A stretch of DNA of 64,000 nt from Marinobacter halotolerans (GTDB lineage: Bacteria > Pseudomonadota > Gammaproteobacteria > Pseudomonadales > Oleiphilaceae). The notes under the pieces were generated by a model. It was not told the DNA's origin. It made no database searches and saw only the letters and a list, made by a program, of their open reading frames with translations. Both the position numbers and the translations under genes were made by a program. The stretch is taken from the NCBI RefSeq assembly GCF_008795985.1, contig NZ_VMHP01000001.1:1984001-2048000 (forward strand), read 5' to 3'. Positions 38,850 to 47,497 of the stretch are shown piece by piece; position 1 is the first letter of the stretch, and each line of letters begins with the position of its first letter.

Positions 38850-39941
38850 GTGACTGAACTCACCGACCTGACCCACGCCGCTTCCATACGAAACGAGAAG
38901 AAAGCCCGCAGCGGGCCGGACCGGGCACGAGTCCGCCGACGGTTGCCGGAGTTGCAGAGCCTGGAACGTATCGTTTCAGAAGCGCCGCCCAGCGTGACGG
39001 CGCAGGTGCTGACCCGTGTGTCTGCCGGGGACCTGACGTTGCCGGTCTACCGGGTGGATGTGGGTAACGCGCCCGACGATGCGCCAGCGTTGCTTGTGGT
39101 TGGGGGTGTGCACGGCCTCGAGCGGATTGGAACCCAGGTGGTTTTGGCCTGGCTGGAAAGCCTGTGCCACCGTCTCCGATGGGACCAGCACCTGGCGGAA
39201 TTGTTGGATCGGGTGCGTCTGGTATTCGTGCCGTTGCTGAACCCGGGCGGCATGATGCAGAACCGTCGCAGCAATCCCGGCGGCGTGGACCTGATGCGCA
39301 ACGCCCCGCTGATGGCCCAGTCCAGAAGCACTTGGCTGTTGGGTGGTCAGCGTGTGTCGGCAAGGCTGCCCTGGTACGTGGGCGAGCCGGAAGCGGGGAT
39401 GGAGGCTGAGAGCCGGGCACTGGAATCAGTGGTGCAGGATCTGGTGACGGGGCGCCCGTTCAGCGTGTCGCTGGACTGTCATTCCGGATTTGGGCTGCAG
39501 GATCAGATCTGGTTTCCCTATGCCTACCGGCGCCGGCCCATGCGCCGAATTGCCGACGTTATGGCACTGAAGCTGCTTTGGGAGCAGGCCTACCCCCATC
39601 ACAATTATGTGTTCGAGCCACAGTCTGCCCATTACCTGACACATGGTGACCTGTGGGACTATTTCTACAAGCAGATTAACCGCGAGAGCGACGGGCGTTT
39701 CCTTCCACTGACCCTGGAGATGGGCAGCTGGCGTTGGGTACGCAAGCGTCCGCGCCAGCTGCTGAGGCTGGACGGCCTGTTCAACCCGCTTTTGCCTCAC
39801 AGGCACCAGCGGGTTCTTCGCAGCCATCTGGTCTGGCTGGACTTTCTGCTCAGTTCCACCGCCCATTACCACCAGTGGCTGCCGGATGCTGCCCAGGAGC
39901 GCACCCTGCGTCAGGCGGCGCTGCTGCATTGGTACCGGTGA
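38850..39941 (+). CDS. M14-family zinc carboxypeptidase-like protein
   Basis: 363 residues from GTG 38850, one base after the OlsB stop; a start inside the olsB gene is rejected. LLVVGGVHGLERIGTQ holds the HxxE zinc pair (about 89-92), SLDCHSGFG the third His (about 209), and LTLEMGSW a candidate catalytic Glu (about 288). No signal peptide, so cytoplasmic, like succinylglutamate desuccinylase/AstE-type or murein-peptide-cleaving relatives. Coupling with an ornithine-lipid type acyltransferase suggests an amide substrate, but this is inference. Confidence 0.82.
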   Translation: MTELTDLTHAASIRNEKKARSGPDRARVRRRLPELQSLERIVSEAPPSVTAQVLTRVSAGDLTLPVYRVDVGNAPDDAPALLVVGGVHGLERIGTQVVLAWLESLCHRLRWDQHLAELLDRVRLVFVPLLNPGGMMQNRRSNPGGVDLMRNAPLMAQSRSTWLLGGQRVSARLPWYVGEPEAGMEAESRALESVVQDLVTGRPFSVSLDCHSGFGLQDQIWFPYAYRRRPMRRIADVMALKLLWEQAYPHHNYVFEPQSAHYLTHGDLWDYFYKQINRESDGRFLPLTLEMGSWRWVRKRPRQLLRLDGLFNPLLPHRHQRVLRSHLVWLDFLLSSTAHYHQWLPDAAQERTLRQAALLHWYR

Positions 39942-39945
39942 CGGC

Positions 39946-40695
39946 ATGAACTGGTTGCTGCTGCGGGGCCTGGCCCGCCAGAGCGAACACTGGGGTGACT
40001 TTCCTTCTTTGTTGGCCAAAGCGGTTCCCGGTGATCGGGTGTTCACGCTGGACCTGCCGGGCACTGGCTCACGGTTTACCGAAGCCAGCCCTGATTCCAT
40101 TCCCGAAATCCGCCAATCCGTTCAGGCATGCGCTGGCGAATTACCCTCGCCGTTGATACTGGTTGGCTTGTCATTGGGTGGGATGGTTGCGATGGACTGG
40201 GCCGGCCAGCAGTCGCTGGGGCTCGCTGGCGTGGTTGCTATTAATACCAGCAGTGGCTGGAGCCCGCCCTGGCAAAGACTGCAACCGGGCCAGTGGGGCT
40301 CTGTTCTGAAAATCCTTGCCGATCCCGGTGCAGACCGGCGTGAGGCGGCAATTCTTTCACTGACGAGTAACTTGTCTCATCCGGCGAGCCTATTGGCCCA
40401 CTGGCGCGAACTGCAGACTCAAAGGCCGGTCAGTCGTCGAACAGCGCTAAGACAGATGCGTGCCGCTGCCCGCTACCGTCCGCCGGAAAAATCACCGTCG
40501 GTGCCGGTATTGCTGCTGGCCAGTCAGGCCGATCCAATGGTGAGTAGCCGTTGTTCCGGCAAGCTGGCAAAGCTCTGGGGTTGCGGTTTTGCCGAACACT
40601 CCTGGGCTGGGCACGATCTGCCACTGGATGATCCGGACTGGGTGTTGGGGAAGCTGGGGGATTTTCGGGAGCGTCAGGCCAGGCAGAGGCGATAG
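39946..40695 (+). CDS. Alpha/beta hydrolase
   Basis: 249 residues. LRGLARQSEHW oxyanion region, nucleophile elbow GLSLGGM (Ser about 84) and catalytic His in SWAGHDLPLDDP near the end; Asp in QADPMV. BioH/MenH-like size, no signal peptide. Starts five bases after the M14 gene stop and its 3' end runs 22 bases into the convergent tusA-like gene. Substrate unknown. Confidence 0.85.
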   Translation: MNWLLLRGLARQSEHWGDFPSLLAKAVPGDRVFTLDLPGTGSRFTEASPDSIPEIRQSVQACAGELPSPLILVGLSLGGMVAMDWAGQQSLGLAGVVAINTSSGWSPPWQRLQPGQWGSVLKILADPGADRREAAILSLTSNLSHPASLLAHWRELQTQRPVSRRTALRQMRAAARYRPPEKSPSVPVLLLASQADPMVSSRCSGKLAKLWGCGFAEHSWAGHDLPLDDPDWVLGKLGDFRERQARQRR

Positions 40696-40943
40696 CGAAT
40701 AACGCCGGCGTCTTCCTCACGAACCCATTCAAGCTGGTGACCGGTAAGCTCACAAAGAACTTCCAGGTCACGGCGACCGCTCGGGTCATCAGCCAGAAAG
40801 TCGACCCGGGTGCCGCTGGGCAGATCCCGGGTGCGCTTTTTCAAACGCAGAATAGGCAGGGGGCAGACCAGACCGACGGCGTCGATCTGGTATACCTCTG
40901 CCTCCTCGGCTGCAGACTCATTCGCCAAGGCGAACACTCTCAC
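40674..40943 (-). CDS. TusA-family sulfur carrier at the end of the formate dehydrogenase operon
   Basis: 89 residues as read from GTG 40943; the true start may be a few codons later (GTG 40937 or TTG 40928), since the region overlaps the 42-residue gene. The core DAVGLVCPLPILRLKKRTRD has the CPxP cysteine that carries persulfide in TusA. TusA-type proteins move sulfur between a cysteine desulfurase and targets including molybdenum cofactor maturation. Placement directly behind fdhC suggests service to this enzyme. Confidence 0.82.
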   Translation of the reverse strand: MRVFALANESAAEEAEVYQIDAVGLVCPLPILRLKKRTRDLPSGTRVDFLADDPSGRRDLEVLCELTGHQLEWVREEDAGVIRYRLCLA

Positions 40944-41046
40944 TTGCGGTTTGTTCCGCCGAGGACCAGCCGAACTGGTTCAGCGTAACCGGGGCCAGAT
41001 AGGCAATCACCAGGGCTGCGACGAACGCGGCAATCATGACTTTCAT
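40918..41046 (-). CDS. 42-residue membrane peptide of the formate dehydrogenase operon
   Basis: ATG 41046 overlaps the fdhC stop as ATGA and the frame runs to 40918: MKVMIAAFVAALVIAYLAPV followed by a short polar tail. One membrane helix (about 4-19). It overlaps tusA by up to 26 bases. Coupling on both sides argues for translation. Size and place suggest a small helper of the membrane subunit, but no family is recognised. Confidence 0.65.
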   Translation of the reverse strand: MKVMIAAFVAALVIAYLAPVTLNQFGWSSAEQTASESVRLGE

Positions 41047-42215
41047 GGTGACTCCCCCTTGCCTTGTTTGGCCTGGACTTCTTCTACCCACAGATCGTGG
41101 TGCTGGCGGGCCCATTCCAGATCCACCTGGCCGTTACCCATGGCATCAAACGCACCCTCCATACCGACAGAGCCGATATAGATGTGGGCCATGATCGCCA
41201 CCAACATGACGAAGGCAACAATCGAATGCCAGATGTTGGCGTACTGCATCTCTTCATGAGGTGCCAGATCGGTAGGGAAGCTGGTCCCCAGAATGCTGTT
41301 CATAATGCCGAAGGTATCAGCGAACATGGGCATCTGGAAGGGGAACAGCAACGACAGCCCGGAAAGGGAAACGGAGGCGCCCAGAATCATCACGGTCCAG
41401 AAAACAATTTTCTGACCGGCGTTGAACTTCTTCGCCGATGGATGGTGTTTGCCCACGAAACCACCGCCTGCCTTGATCCACTGCCAGTCAAGTTTGGTGG
41501 GGATGTTGTGCGCTACCCACATGACAAAGGTCATCACCAGCCCCAGCATGAAGGCCCAGGCGATGTTGTTGTGGATCCATTTGGACCCGATCGCCAGAGT
41601 GGAAAAGGCCTCGTGTCCTATCACCGGTATCAGGAAGCTTCGCCCCATCAGGGTGATCAGGCCTGTGATGCCGAGAGCTACAAAGGAGCCCGCCAGCAGC
41701 CAGTGGCCGAATCTTTCCACCGCTTTGAATCGTTCAATAGTGGTGCCTGCGGGGCCCCCTTCAATCTTGATTCTGCCGCGGGTGAAGTAGAATAGCGCCA
41801 GCAGCAGGATGATGCCGAGTATGGCGCCCCCGCCGTAGGTGATGACCGGCCCTTGGCGCGTCTTGTACCAGGGCATGCCGCCGTCCTGAATCAGGACGTC
41901 AACCGCTGGCCCCCGCACCTCTGTGCTGAGATCAATCTCGTTATAGCGGACGCCCCGCCAGGCATCGGCCTGAGAAGCTCCACCGAGCGTTCCCAGCGGC
42001 TCATCGATTGCTGCAGCGTTGGCGGGATTGCCGGTGTTTTCTGACCGAAAGGACTCGTCAACTTCCAATTGCTTCTGACGAGCCATGATGTCTTCCAGGG
42101 TCTGAGCGCCCCCGGTAGAAGTGCGATCAACCTCCGGGACGTCTTGTGCCCAGGCAGGGTTGAAAAGCAGCGTCGCCAGCAGAAGCAGGGCGGCACTCAA
42201 TTGTTTTTTGTTCAT
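41043..42215 (-). CDS. fdhC: Formate dehydrogenase gamma subunit (cytochrome b556-type)
   Basis: 390 residues. A signal peptide (to about residue 23, PAWA), a periplasmic section to about 120, then membrane helices carrying the FdnI/FdoI-like cytochrome b: ERFGHWLLAGSFVALGITGL and IWHSIVAFVMLVAIMAHIYIGSVGMEGAF with the heme-ligating histidines. It takes electrons from the beta subunit to quinone. The long N-terminal extension is larger than in E. coli FdnI but usual for FDH-3 type clusters. 85 bases downstream of fdhB. Confidence 0.92.
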   Translation of the reverse strand: MNKKQLSAALLLLATLLFNPAWAQDVPEVDRTSTGGAQTLEDIMARQKQLEVDESFRSENTGNPANAAAIDEPLGTLGGASQADAWRGVRYNEIDLSTEVRGPAVDVLIQDGGMPWYKTRQGPVITYGGGAILGIILLLALFYFTRGRIKIEGGPAGTTIERFKAVERFGHWLLAGSFVALGITGLITLMGRSFLIPVIGHEAFSTLAIGSKWIHNNIAWAFMLGLVMTFVMWVAHNIPTKLDWQWIKAGGGFVGKHHPSAKKFNAGQKIVFWTVMILGASVSLSGLSLLFPFQMPMFADTFGIMNSILGTSFPTDLAPHEEMQYANIWHSIVAFVMLVAIMAHIYIGSVGMEGAFDAMGNGQVDLEWARQHHDLWVEEVQAKQGKGESP

Positions 42216-42300
42216 TAGAGCACTCCAACGGAATCAACAAGAAGAAATCGTTGCCGTAATGAATTCCGGGGCCCGAAGGCCCCGGAAGGTTCCGGCCGGT

Positions 42301-42909
42301 TTAAGCGCCCTTCTTCTCGTAAGCTGTGCCCCATCCCCAGGCGCCGGAACCGAAACCACGGTTCACGACGCGTTGGCGATAGATGTCAGCAACTTCATTG
42401 CCGTCACCGGCAAGAAGCGCCTTGGTGGAGCACATTTCCGCACAGATAGGCAACTTGCCCTCCGCAATACGGTTGCGACCGTATTTCTGGAACTCCACGT
42501 CGGATGTGTCTTCTTCCGGGCCGCCTGCACAGAATGTGCATTTGTCCATCTTGCCCCGGCTGCCAAAGTTCCCCGCCTGGGGGAACTGGGGCGCGCCGAA
42601 GGGGCAAGCGTAGAAGCAATAACCACAACCGATACACAGGTCCTTGGAATGCAGCACCACACCGTCTTCGGTCTGGTAGAAGCAGTCTGTCGGACAGACG
42701 GCCATACAGGGCGCGTCTGAACAGTGCATGCAGGCTACCGAAATCGAACGCTCGCCCGGTTTACCATCTTCGATGGTGACCACGCGGCGGCGGTTGATGC
42801 CCCAGGGAACTTCATGCTCATTCTTACAGGCCGTTACGCAGGCATTACATTCGATGCAGCGTTCGGCGTCGCACAGGAATTTTGCTCTTGCTTGTCCTTC
42901 AAGTGCCAT
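42301..42909 (-). CDS. fdhB: Formate dehydrogenase beta subunit, four-cluster ferredoxin
   Basis: 202 residues with four [4Fe-4S] cysteine sets: CDAERCIECNACVTACKN (about 13-30), CMHCSDAPCMAVCP, CIGCGYCFYACPFG and CTFCAGG...CAEMC. It wires FdhA to FdhC. Shorter than E. coli FdnH and without its C-terminal membrane helix. Located 15 bases after fdhA. Confidence 0.94.
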   Translation of the reverse strand: MALEGQARAKFLCDAERCIECNACVTACKNEHEVPWGINRRRVVTIEDGKPGERSISVACMHCSDAPCMAVCPTDCFYQTEDGVVLHSKDLCIGCGYCFYACPFGAPQFPQAGNFGSRGKMDKCTFCAGGPEEDTSDVEFQKYGRNRIAEGKLPICAEMCSTKALLAGDGNEVADIYRQRVVNRGFGSGAWGWGTAYEKKGA

Positions 42910-42924
42910 GATCTACACCTCTTG

Positions 42925-45810
42925 TTATGCCGGCATGATCGAACACAGGGTGGCCTTGGTCTCTTGCATCTGCGTGACCGAGTCATACCCGTATGTTTGG
43001 ATCGTGTTACTGGATTCACCTAATACAATCGGATCGGCGCCCTGAGGGTATTTGTTCCTCAGAGACTTGCCTTCCAGATGTCCGCCGAAGTGGAACGGCA
43101 TAAAGGCAACACCTTCGCCGACACGTTCGGTAATCATGGCTTTCACCTTGATGCGACCGCCTTCAGGTCCCGCAACCCAGACGTCATTGCCGTCACGAAT
43201 GTTCAGGTTGTTCGCGTCACGCGGATTCACCTCAATGAACATGTCCTGCTGCAACTCTGCCAGCCATGGGTTGGAACGAGTCTCGTCACCACCACCTTCG
43301 TACTCGACCAGACGGCCGGAGGTAAGGATGATCGGGAACTCCTTGCTGAAGTCGTCTTTCTGGATCGACTTGTACATGGTCGGTACGCGCCAGAAAACCT
43401 TGTCCTCGTAGGTCGGGTAGTCTTCGACGAGATCGCGACGGTTGGTGTACAGGGGCTCGCGGTGAATGGGCACTGGATCCGGGAAGTTCCAGACCACCGT
43501 ACGCGCCTTGGCGTTACCGAAGGGCGCACATTCGTGCTTGATCGCCACACGCTGGATGCCGCCAGAAAGGTCGGTCTTCCAGTTGGTGCTGGCACCTGCA
43601 ACTGCTTCGATGCTTGCGCGTTCTTCAGCAGTCAGGTCGCCGTCCCAGCCCAGGTCCATCAGCATCTGCATGGTGAATTCCGGATAGCCATCCTTGATCT
43701 CGGAGTTCTTCGAGTAAACGCCCTCTGCCAGCAGGTTGTCACCGTCCCGTTCCACACCGAAGCGGGCGCGGAAGGTCAGGCCACCCTGAGAAACCGGCAA
43801 CGACATGTCGTACAGGTTCGGGGTGCCCGGATGGTTCATCTCAGCGGTACCCCAGCAGGGCCAGGGCATGCCATAGATATCTCCGTCACAGGGGCCACCA
43901 TTGGCACGCAAGGTGGTTCTGTCGAAGTGGTGCTGGTACTGCATGTGCTTCTTCATGCGCTCAGGTGACTGACCGGTGTAGCCAATCGTCCACATGCCGC
44001 GGTTGAACTCGCGGGTAATGTCTTCGATGTTTGGCTCGTCGCCTTCGATCGCGATGTTCTTGAACATACGATCGGTGAAACCGAACTTGTCCGCGAACAG
44101 TTTGATGATTTCGTGGTCAACCTTGGAATCGAACAGCGGCTCAACCACTTTTTCACGCCACTGCAGCGAGCGGTTCGAAGCGGTTACCGAGCCACGGGTT
44201 TCGAACTGAGTCGTGGTTGGTAGCAGGTAAGCACCGTCTTTACGGTCGTGCAACACGGCTGAAACGGTCGGGAAGGGATCCACTACGACCAGCAGGTCGA
44301 GTTTCTCCATGGCTTCCTTCATTTCCAGCATACGGGTCTGCGAGTTGGGCGCGTGGCCCCACAGAACCATGGCTCGGGTGTTGTCCGGTTGCTCAAGGTT
44401 TTCCTTGGCTTCCAGTACACCGTCAATCCAGCGTGATACCGGAATGCCGTTCTCGTTCATCATCGCCTTGGACTTGCCGTTCTTGTCCATGGTGGCAAAA
44501 CGGCCTTTGAGCCAGTCCAGATCCTCTTCCCAGACCCGGGCCCAGTGAGCCCAGGAACCGGCGGCAAGGCCGTAGTAACCGGGCAGGGTGTTGGCAAGAA
44601 CGCCCAGGTCGGTAGCGCCCTGTACGTTGTCGTGGCCCCGGAAGATGTTGGTGCCGCCGCCGGAAACGCCCATGTTGCCCAGTGCAAGCTGCAGAATGCA
44701 GTAGGCACGGGTGTTGTTGTTGCCGTTGGTGTGCTGGGTACCACCCATGCACCAGATTACGGTACCCGGGCGGTTATTCGCCATGGTACGAGCAACGCGT
44801 TCAAGCTGGGCGCCTGGGGCACCAGTGACACGCTCGACTTCTTCAGGGTTCCAGCGCTTCACTTCTTCACGGATCTGGTCCATGCCCCATACGCGGGTGC
44901 GGATGAACTCTTTGTCTTCCCAGCCGTTTTCAAAGATGTGCCACAGGATGCCCCAGACCAACGCTACGTCGGAACCTGGACGGAACCGGACAAACTCGTC
45001 GGCGTGAGCGGCCGTGCGTGTGAAACGCGGGTCGCAGACGATCAGAGGCGCGTTGTTTTCTTCCTTCGCTTTGAGAATGTGCAACAGCGAGACCGGGTGG
45101 GCCTCAGCAGGGTTGCCGCCAATCAGGAAGATCGCCTTGGATTTGTGGATGTCGTTGTACGAGTTGGTCATCGCACCGTAGCCCCAGGTGTTCGCTACGC
45201 CGGCAACCGTGGTGGAGTGACAGATACGAGCCTGGTGGTCAACGTTGTTGGTACCCCAGTACGCGGCAAACTTCCGGAACAGATAGGCCTGTTCGTTGTT
45301 GTGCTTCGCGCTGCCCAGCCAGTAGACCGAATCGGGTCCGCTCTCTTCGCGGATCTGCATCATCTTGTCGCCGATTTCGTTGATCGCCTGGTCCCAGGGA
45401 ATCTTCTGCCACTGGCCGTTCACCATCTTCATCGGTGACTTCAGGCGACGCTCGCCGTGAGCGTGCTCACGTACCGATGCGCCTTTGGCGCAATGGGCAC
45501 CCAGGTTGAACGGGCTGTCCCATCCCGGCTCCTGGCCGGTCCAGACGCCGTTCTGAACTTCGGCTTCGACCGTACAGCCGACCGAACAGTGCGTGCAGAC
45601 GGATTTTTTGACTTCGACCTTGCCGCCCTCAGTCGAGGGGGTGGCTGCCTGAACACGATTGGATGTCAGGGATAGTGCCGCGAGGCCGCCCACTGTAACA
45701 CCTGAAGCCGCAAGGAATCCCCGGCGGTCCATGGTCTTAGCAGCGAGGGAGGAAAGCAAAGATCCAGCACGGGAGCCTTTCGCTACCCCGTTGGTTTTCT
45801 TTCTTAACAT
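42925..45810 (-). CDS. fdhA: Formate dehydrogenase alpha subunit, cysteine-type molybdoenzyme
   Basis: 961 residues. TAT signal with the twin arginines in MDRRGFLAASG (R29-R30), so exported folded. Cys72, Cys75, Cys79 and Cys107 bind one [4Fe-4S]; Cys197 in DHQARICHSTTVAG is the Mo (or W) ligand, cysteine where E. coli FdnG has selenocysteine. The frame has no internal TGA. It oxidises formate to CO2 on the outer face. The C-terminal third (about 830-961) is the molybdopterin-dinucleotide domain. AGAGG stands upstream of the ATG. Confidence 0.96.
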   Translation of the reverse strand: MLRKKTNGVAKGSRAGSLLSSLAAKTMDRRGFLAASGVTVGGLAALSLTSNRVQAATPSTEGGKVEVKKSVCTHCSVGCTVEAEVQNGVWTGQEPGWDSPFNLGAHCAKGASVREHAHGERRLKSPMKMVNGQWQKIPWDQAINEIGDKMMQIREESGPDSVYWLGSAKHNNEQAYLFRKFAAYWGTNNVDHQARICHSTTVAGVANTWGYGAMTNSYNDIHKSKAIFLIGGNPAEAHPVSLLHILKAKEENNAPLIVCDPRFTRTAAHADEFVRFRPGSDVALVWGILWHIFENGWEDKEFIRTRVWGMDQIREEVKRWNPEEVERVTGAPGAQLERVARTMANNRPGTVIWCMGGTQHTNGNNNTRAYCILQLALGNMGVSGGGTNIFRGHDNVQGATDLGVLANTLPGYYGLAAGSWAHWARVWEEDLDWLKGRFATMDKNGKSKAMMNENGIPVSRWIDGVLEAKENLEQPDNTRAMVLWGHAPNSQTRMLEMKEAMEKLDLLVVVDPFPTVSAVLHDRKDGAYLLPTTTQFETRGSVTASNRSLQWREKVVEPLFDSKVDHEIIKLFADKFGFTDRMFKNIAIEGDEPNIEDITREFNRGMWTIGYTGQSPERMKKHMQYQHHFDRTTLRANGGPCDGDIYGMPWPCWGTAEMNHPGTPNLYDMSLPVSQGGLTFRARFGVERDGDNLLAEGVYSKNSEIKDGYPEFTMQMLMDLGWDGDLTAEERASIEAVAGASTNWKTDLSGGIQRVAIKHECAPFGNAKARTVVWNFPDPVPIHREPLYTNRRDLVEDYPTYEDKVFWRVPTMYKSIQKDDFSKEFPIILTSGRLVEYEGGGDETRSNPWLAELQQDMFIEVNPRDANNLNIRDGNDVWVAGPEGGRIKVKAMITERVGEGVAFMPFHFGGHLEGKSLRNKYPQGADPIVLGESSNTIQTYGYDSVTQMQETKATLCSIMPA

Positions 45811-45898
45811 TTTGAATACCTCTCTCTTTTTTTATTCTCGTTTTGTCGGAATCGCGGCCATTCAAGAGCGTCACGCAACCTTGAACACCACTCGATTC

Positions 45899-46087
45899 CT
45901 AGAAGCGAGCCGACTCCATATATTTGCGCGTGTGCTCCGTCTCACGCATGCCACGACTTTTCTTCGGGGCAGGTTTCGCCATTTCAGCTGCGGCGTTTGG
46001 TGCAACGGTCATGGCAACTGCAGCCGGACCGGCGACGGCTGCCAGACGCAAGAAGCGACGGCGGCTTTCAACCTTCGGATTGTCCAT
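45899..46087 (-). CDS. Formate dehydrogenase region TAT-target protein
   Basis: 62 residues: MDNPKVESRRRFLRLAAVAG is a full TAT signal (twin Arg then F-L), followed by a hydrophobic run and a short basic tail ending HTRKYMESARF. It matches the small protein found regularly before fdhA in FDH-3 clusters; the role is unknown, perhaps assembly. ATG at 46087 with GGAGG upstream; longer readings lack this. Not in the same class as the 42-residue peptide at the other end. Confidence 0.85.
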   Translation of the reverse strand: MDNPKVESRRRFLRLAAVAGPAAVAMTVAPNAAAEMAKPAPKKSRGMRETEHTRKYMESARF

Positions 46088-46127
46088 GGGACTCCTCCAC
46101 CTTGTGCTGGGGTCGGGTCGACCCCGT

Positions 46128-46739
46128 TTACTGAATCGCAAATGCTTCGGCTTCAATGGCCATGAAGGCTTTCCCGAGGGAACCCACAGGACCATAGAAG
46201 ACCGCTGATTGCGCTTTCTCCAAATCGCTGAAGAACAGTTCCGCCCACTTTTTCAGGTGGGCGTCAAAAAAGGCTTTCTGCGAGGCTACGTCGCTGTCGC
46301 AGGGAAATTCGCCGGTGATGATGCCTGCCATGACTTCGCACAGGGTGCCGATGTGGTCTTCCGGCTCCTTGACGTCGTCATTGCGTTTGATGCCGCGGGC
46401 CATCAGGTCGGTTCTGAGTTGAGCCAGGGGCTTTTCATTCAGGAAACCGGTCAGGTAGTAGCTGGCGTAGGGCAGGAGTTCACCGCGGCCGAGCCCAACA
46501 AAAAGATTATGGTATTCGCGCTCCGCGTTTGCCGGGGAAGTTCTGGCTGCCAGTGCCGCAAGCTGCTGGGAAGCAGAGCCAAGGGCGGAGTCGTCGCCCT
46601 TCAGTGTGGCGAGGCCGGATAAAAGTTCAGCAGAGGGCGGTGAGCCTAGCAAGGCCCCCATTAACTGATACATTTGAGCCCGGGAACGATCCTCTTCGGT
46701 GATCGACTTCGGGCACTGAACTTCTGCAGTGTTGGCCAA
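46128..46739 (-). CDS. TorD-family chaperone for formate dehydrogenase
   Basis: 203 residues starting at TTG 46739, supported by AGGA eight bases upstream and by a promoter whose -35/-10 lie in the longer frame. All helical; YHNLFVGLGRGELLPYASYYLTGFLNEKPLAQLR (about 102-135) is the TorD/DmsD signature region. It should bind the TAT signal of FdhA and hold it until cofactor insertion. First gene of the fdh operon. Confidence 0.88.
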   Translation of the reverse strand: MANTAEVQCPKSITEEDRSRAQMYQLMGALLGSPPSAELLSGLATLKGDDSALGSASQQLAALAARTSPANAEREYHNLFVGLGRGELLPYASYYLTGFLNEKPLAQLRTDLMARGIKRNDDVKEPEDHIGTLCEVMAGIITGEFPCDSDVASQKAFFDAHLKKWAELFFSDLEKAQSAVFYGPVGSLGKAFMAIEAEAFAIQ

Positions 46740-46785
46740 AATGCTGTTCCTGATTATTGTTGTCGTGTCGTGGTTACTAACTATG

Positions 46786-46814
46786 TATATAGTCGATACA
46801 GTGCTTTGGATCAA
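46786..46814 (-). promoter_or_regulatory. Sigma-70-type promoter of the fdh operon
   Basis: On the minus strand TTGATC (46814-46809), 17 bases, TATATA (46791-46786). ACTAT-GTAT-ATAGT (46780-46793), a short inverted repeat, covers the -10 and may be an operator. The transcript would begin about 40 bases before the TTG start. Confidence 0.65.
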
Positions 46815-46825
46815 TTCGACTTAGG

Positions 46826-47497
46826 TTATGAGCTTTCGAAATGCATCCTCGGGCGGAAACGCGGCGACGTCGGTTCGGCCTCGGTTTCAGCTGTTCCCAC
46901 GGCTGCTTGCGGTTCTGGCTGGTCGCTCTCAGTCGCCGCGTCAACCAGTTCCGGAGTGACTGTTTCGTCGTCCGGTTCGGGCTGCGCTTCGTCGGCCACC
47001 TGTGGCTCTGGTTCAGACAGCCTTACGTTGTCATCGGTTGACTCGCCCTCCAGTGCCCGTTCCTGACGCTCTCTCTCGCGTTTCTCGAGGTCCAGGAAGC
47101 CACCTTTGCCCACCTTATAAGCTGTTTTTACCCCACCTTCAGGTACGATGGCTTTTGAATAATCTTCATCGTATTCATTAAGTCTGTCTAACACGCCAAA
47201 GATAGGATTCGACCGCCACAGTGCGCGCAAGGCCTTGCGCCGAAGAAACTCAGGAATTTCGTCTTTAAGAAAGCCCTTAATATCAGTGCCTTGAGCCAGG
47301 TTTTCCAGGTCGGGGAGGTTGTACTTGGCCAGAAGCTCCTGCTCCGACAATGCCTCATTGACCGCAAGTTCCTGCTCGACGGGACTGGTCTCCGGGACTG
47401 CCGCGGCCTCTTTCACCTGCTCCTGCGGGGCTGGCGGAGCCTCTTGCCGGGTTTCTGCTTTCTTTCTTGCCCACCGCTGTAAACGTGATTCTGTCAT
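46826..47497 (-). CDS. DUF3306 protein of the fdh locus
   Basis: 223 residues. N terminus SRLQRWARKKAETR is basic, the middle KGFLKDEIPEFLRRKALRALWRSNPIF (about 76-102) is the conserved DUF3306 core, and the tail (about 150-215) is acidic and rich in Pro/Glu. Cytoplasmic, role unknown; regular companion of FDH-3 genes. Its start shares one base with the preceding stop (TGATG). Confidence 0.82.
   Translation of the reverse strand: MTESRLQRWARKKAETRQEAPPAPQEQVKEAAAVPETSPVEQELAVNEALSEQELLAKYNLPDLENLAQGTDIKGFLKDEIPEFLRRKALRALWRSNPIFGVLDRLNEYDEDYSKAIVPEGGVKTAYKVGKGGFLDLEKRERERQERALEGESTDDNVRLSEPEPQVADEAQPEPDDETVTPELVDAATESDQPEPQAAVGTAETEAEPTSPRFRPRMHFESS

Noticed and set aside
45214..45222. Selenocysteine in formate dehydrogenase
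   Set aside because: The Mo-ligand codon at residue 197 encodes Cys and no in-frame TGA occurs in fdhA.
43078..45438. Two long plus-strand frames (43078-43968, 44545-45438) antisense to fdhA
   Set aside because: fdhA is complete on the other strand; these have no recognisable motif.
46780..46820. FNR box in the fdh promoter
   Set aside because: TTGATC is present but no second half ATCAA at the right distance; read as -35 element.
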